Shown here piece by piece: positions 63,251-64,000 of a stretch of 64,000 nucleotides of DNA; within the stretch, counting starts at the first letter, position 1; each line of letters opens with the position of its first letter. The notes under the pieces were generated by a model that saw nothing but the letters and a program-made list of their open reading frames with translations, was not told where the DNA came from and did no database searches. The stretch lies in the NCBI RefSeq assembly GCF_019097595.1, contig NC_080716.1:10907401-10971400 (forward strand). Direction: 5' to 3'. The position numbers and the translations under genes are program-made. This DNA comes from Hemibagrus wyckioides. Taxonomy: Eukaryota; Chordata; Actinopteri; Siluriformes; Bagridae.

Positions 63251-64000
63251 GGGTGAATGTCTACAAAGTAAAAATGTACATTAAAGTAGGATTTAAAGCA
63301 TTTTAATCATAATATTTCAATGTAAAGTGGTTATAGTGGGCTGAGACAGGCCCAATGTGCGGTCGATTTTTTAATTAAAGCTTTTATATGGAACATTCAC
63401 ACAGACTGACACAAATGACACCCCAATTATGGAATCTTCCATCTCACACCACAGCAGAAAACATGCTAACAAGGCCTACAGGAGCATTAGTCAGATCTGA
63501 GTTTTAGCCTGGCAGAAAGCTCACATTTCACTGTTCCTCTGCCCTATTCCAGAGACATTTTAAAGTCTCCCAAGTCACGAATCCTAGACGCTGACTCTGA
63601 ATCCACACAGAGCATATAGTCCTCTGGAGCCCTTCATCCATGGAACAACATTCCCATCACCAGGTGGCAGGGTTTTTACTGATTCACCCCCACTTCCTCG
63701 TACAGATGCACCCAATCCAGAGTTATGAGCCATGTGAAAGGAAAGTGCAGACGCAGATTTAATGTAAGCTCACTTATAAAGTGTTAAACCGCATCGCCAT
63801 CCTGTCAGTGCTCACATAATGTTTATTGATTGCTTTATTGATTCTAGCTCTATTTTACTGCCATGCTAATAAAAAAACAAGCACACATCCTGTATAGCAT
63901 TCACACACAATCACACAAATACACAGCTATGTCACAGGAGAAATGAGCTCAATAAAAACACATAAAAAATTGTATTTACTTCATGTCTGCAGAACTAAAT

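Larger units (their letters stand above)
17595..64000 (-). other. Probable plxdc2 intron 1 and/or upstream intergenic DNA
   Basis: No coding exon of a host gene was recognised here on either strand. PLXDC2 is known to have a very long first intron in mammals, so this may all be intron 1, but without exon 1 the boundary with intergenic DNA cannot be drawn. Stretches where I see nothing beyond short simple repeats are 18070-20690, 20900-22010, 26260-27690, 28100-28950, 30690-31560, 34410-35640, 38350-40130, 42290-45640, 46510-48790, 48850-50550, 56210-56900, 58400-59400, 59710-60350 and 60600-62990. Confidence 0.5.

Overview
This window looks like noncoding-rich nuclear DNA from a teleost fish. 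The evidence is high AT content, many short microsatellites, Tc1-type DNA transposons with fish-type termini, tRNA-derived SINEs and LINE tails. The mix suggests an ostariophysan such as a catfish, but that is only a guess. There are no operons, rRNA genes, CRISPR arrays or viral genes.

One host gene can be supported. Three minus-strand exons with good splice sites (17424-17594, 7415-7561 and 6807-6876) join in frame and match the N-terminal part of plexin domain-containing protein 2 (plxdc2), a type I membrane protein. The first exon with the signal peptide was not found and probably lies beyond 64000. The next downstream exon was not found and probably lies before position 1. Most of the window is therefore read as intron: intron 4 (1-6806), intron 3 (538 bp), intron 2 (about 9.9 kb) and at least 46 kb of intron 1.

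The introns are full of mobile DNA. The best-preserved element is a complete Tc1/mariner transposon at 23723-24970, with matching terminal repeats, a TA duplication and an uninterrupted 343-residue DD34E transposase. A second Tc1 family has left an internally deleted copy at 29831-30383, and a third has left a decayed transposase piece near 46090-46440. A 5'-truncated LINE at 31696-32173 has an exact 18-bp target duplication. A tRNA-derived SINE at 13604-13866 has a tail resembling the LINE 3' end. Several other SINE and dispersed repeat families occur in multiple copies.

Tandem repeats form the other main theme. A 5.2-kb minisatellite at 50890-56050 is built from a 16-bp unit that lacks stop codons in all three forward frames, which creates large spurious ORFs. 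Smaller minisatellites lie at 9235-10190 (40-bp unit, split by a SINE), 40870-41610 (17-bp unit in 68-bp blocks) and 57360-58390 (GT-rich). A composite repeat near 33450-34400 has its pieces scattered at 27.7, 30.4 and 32.4 kb.
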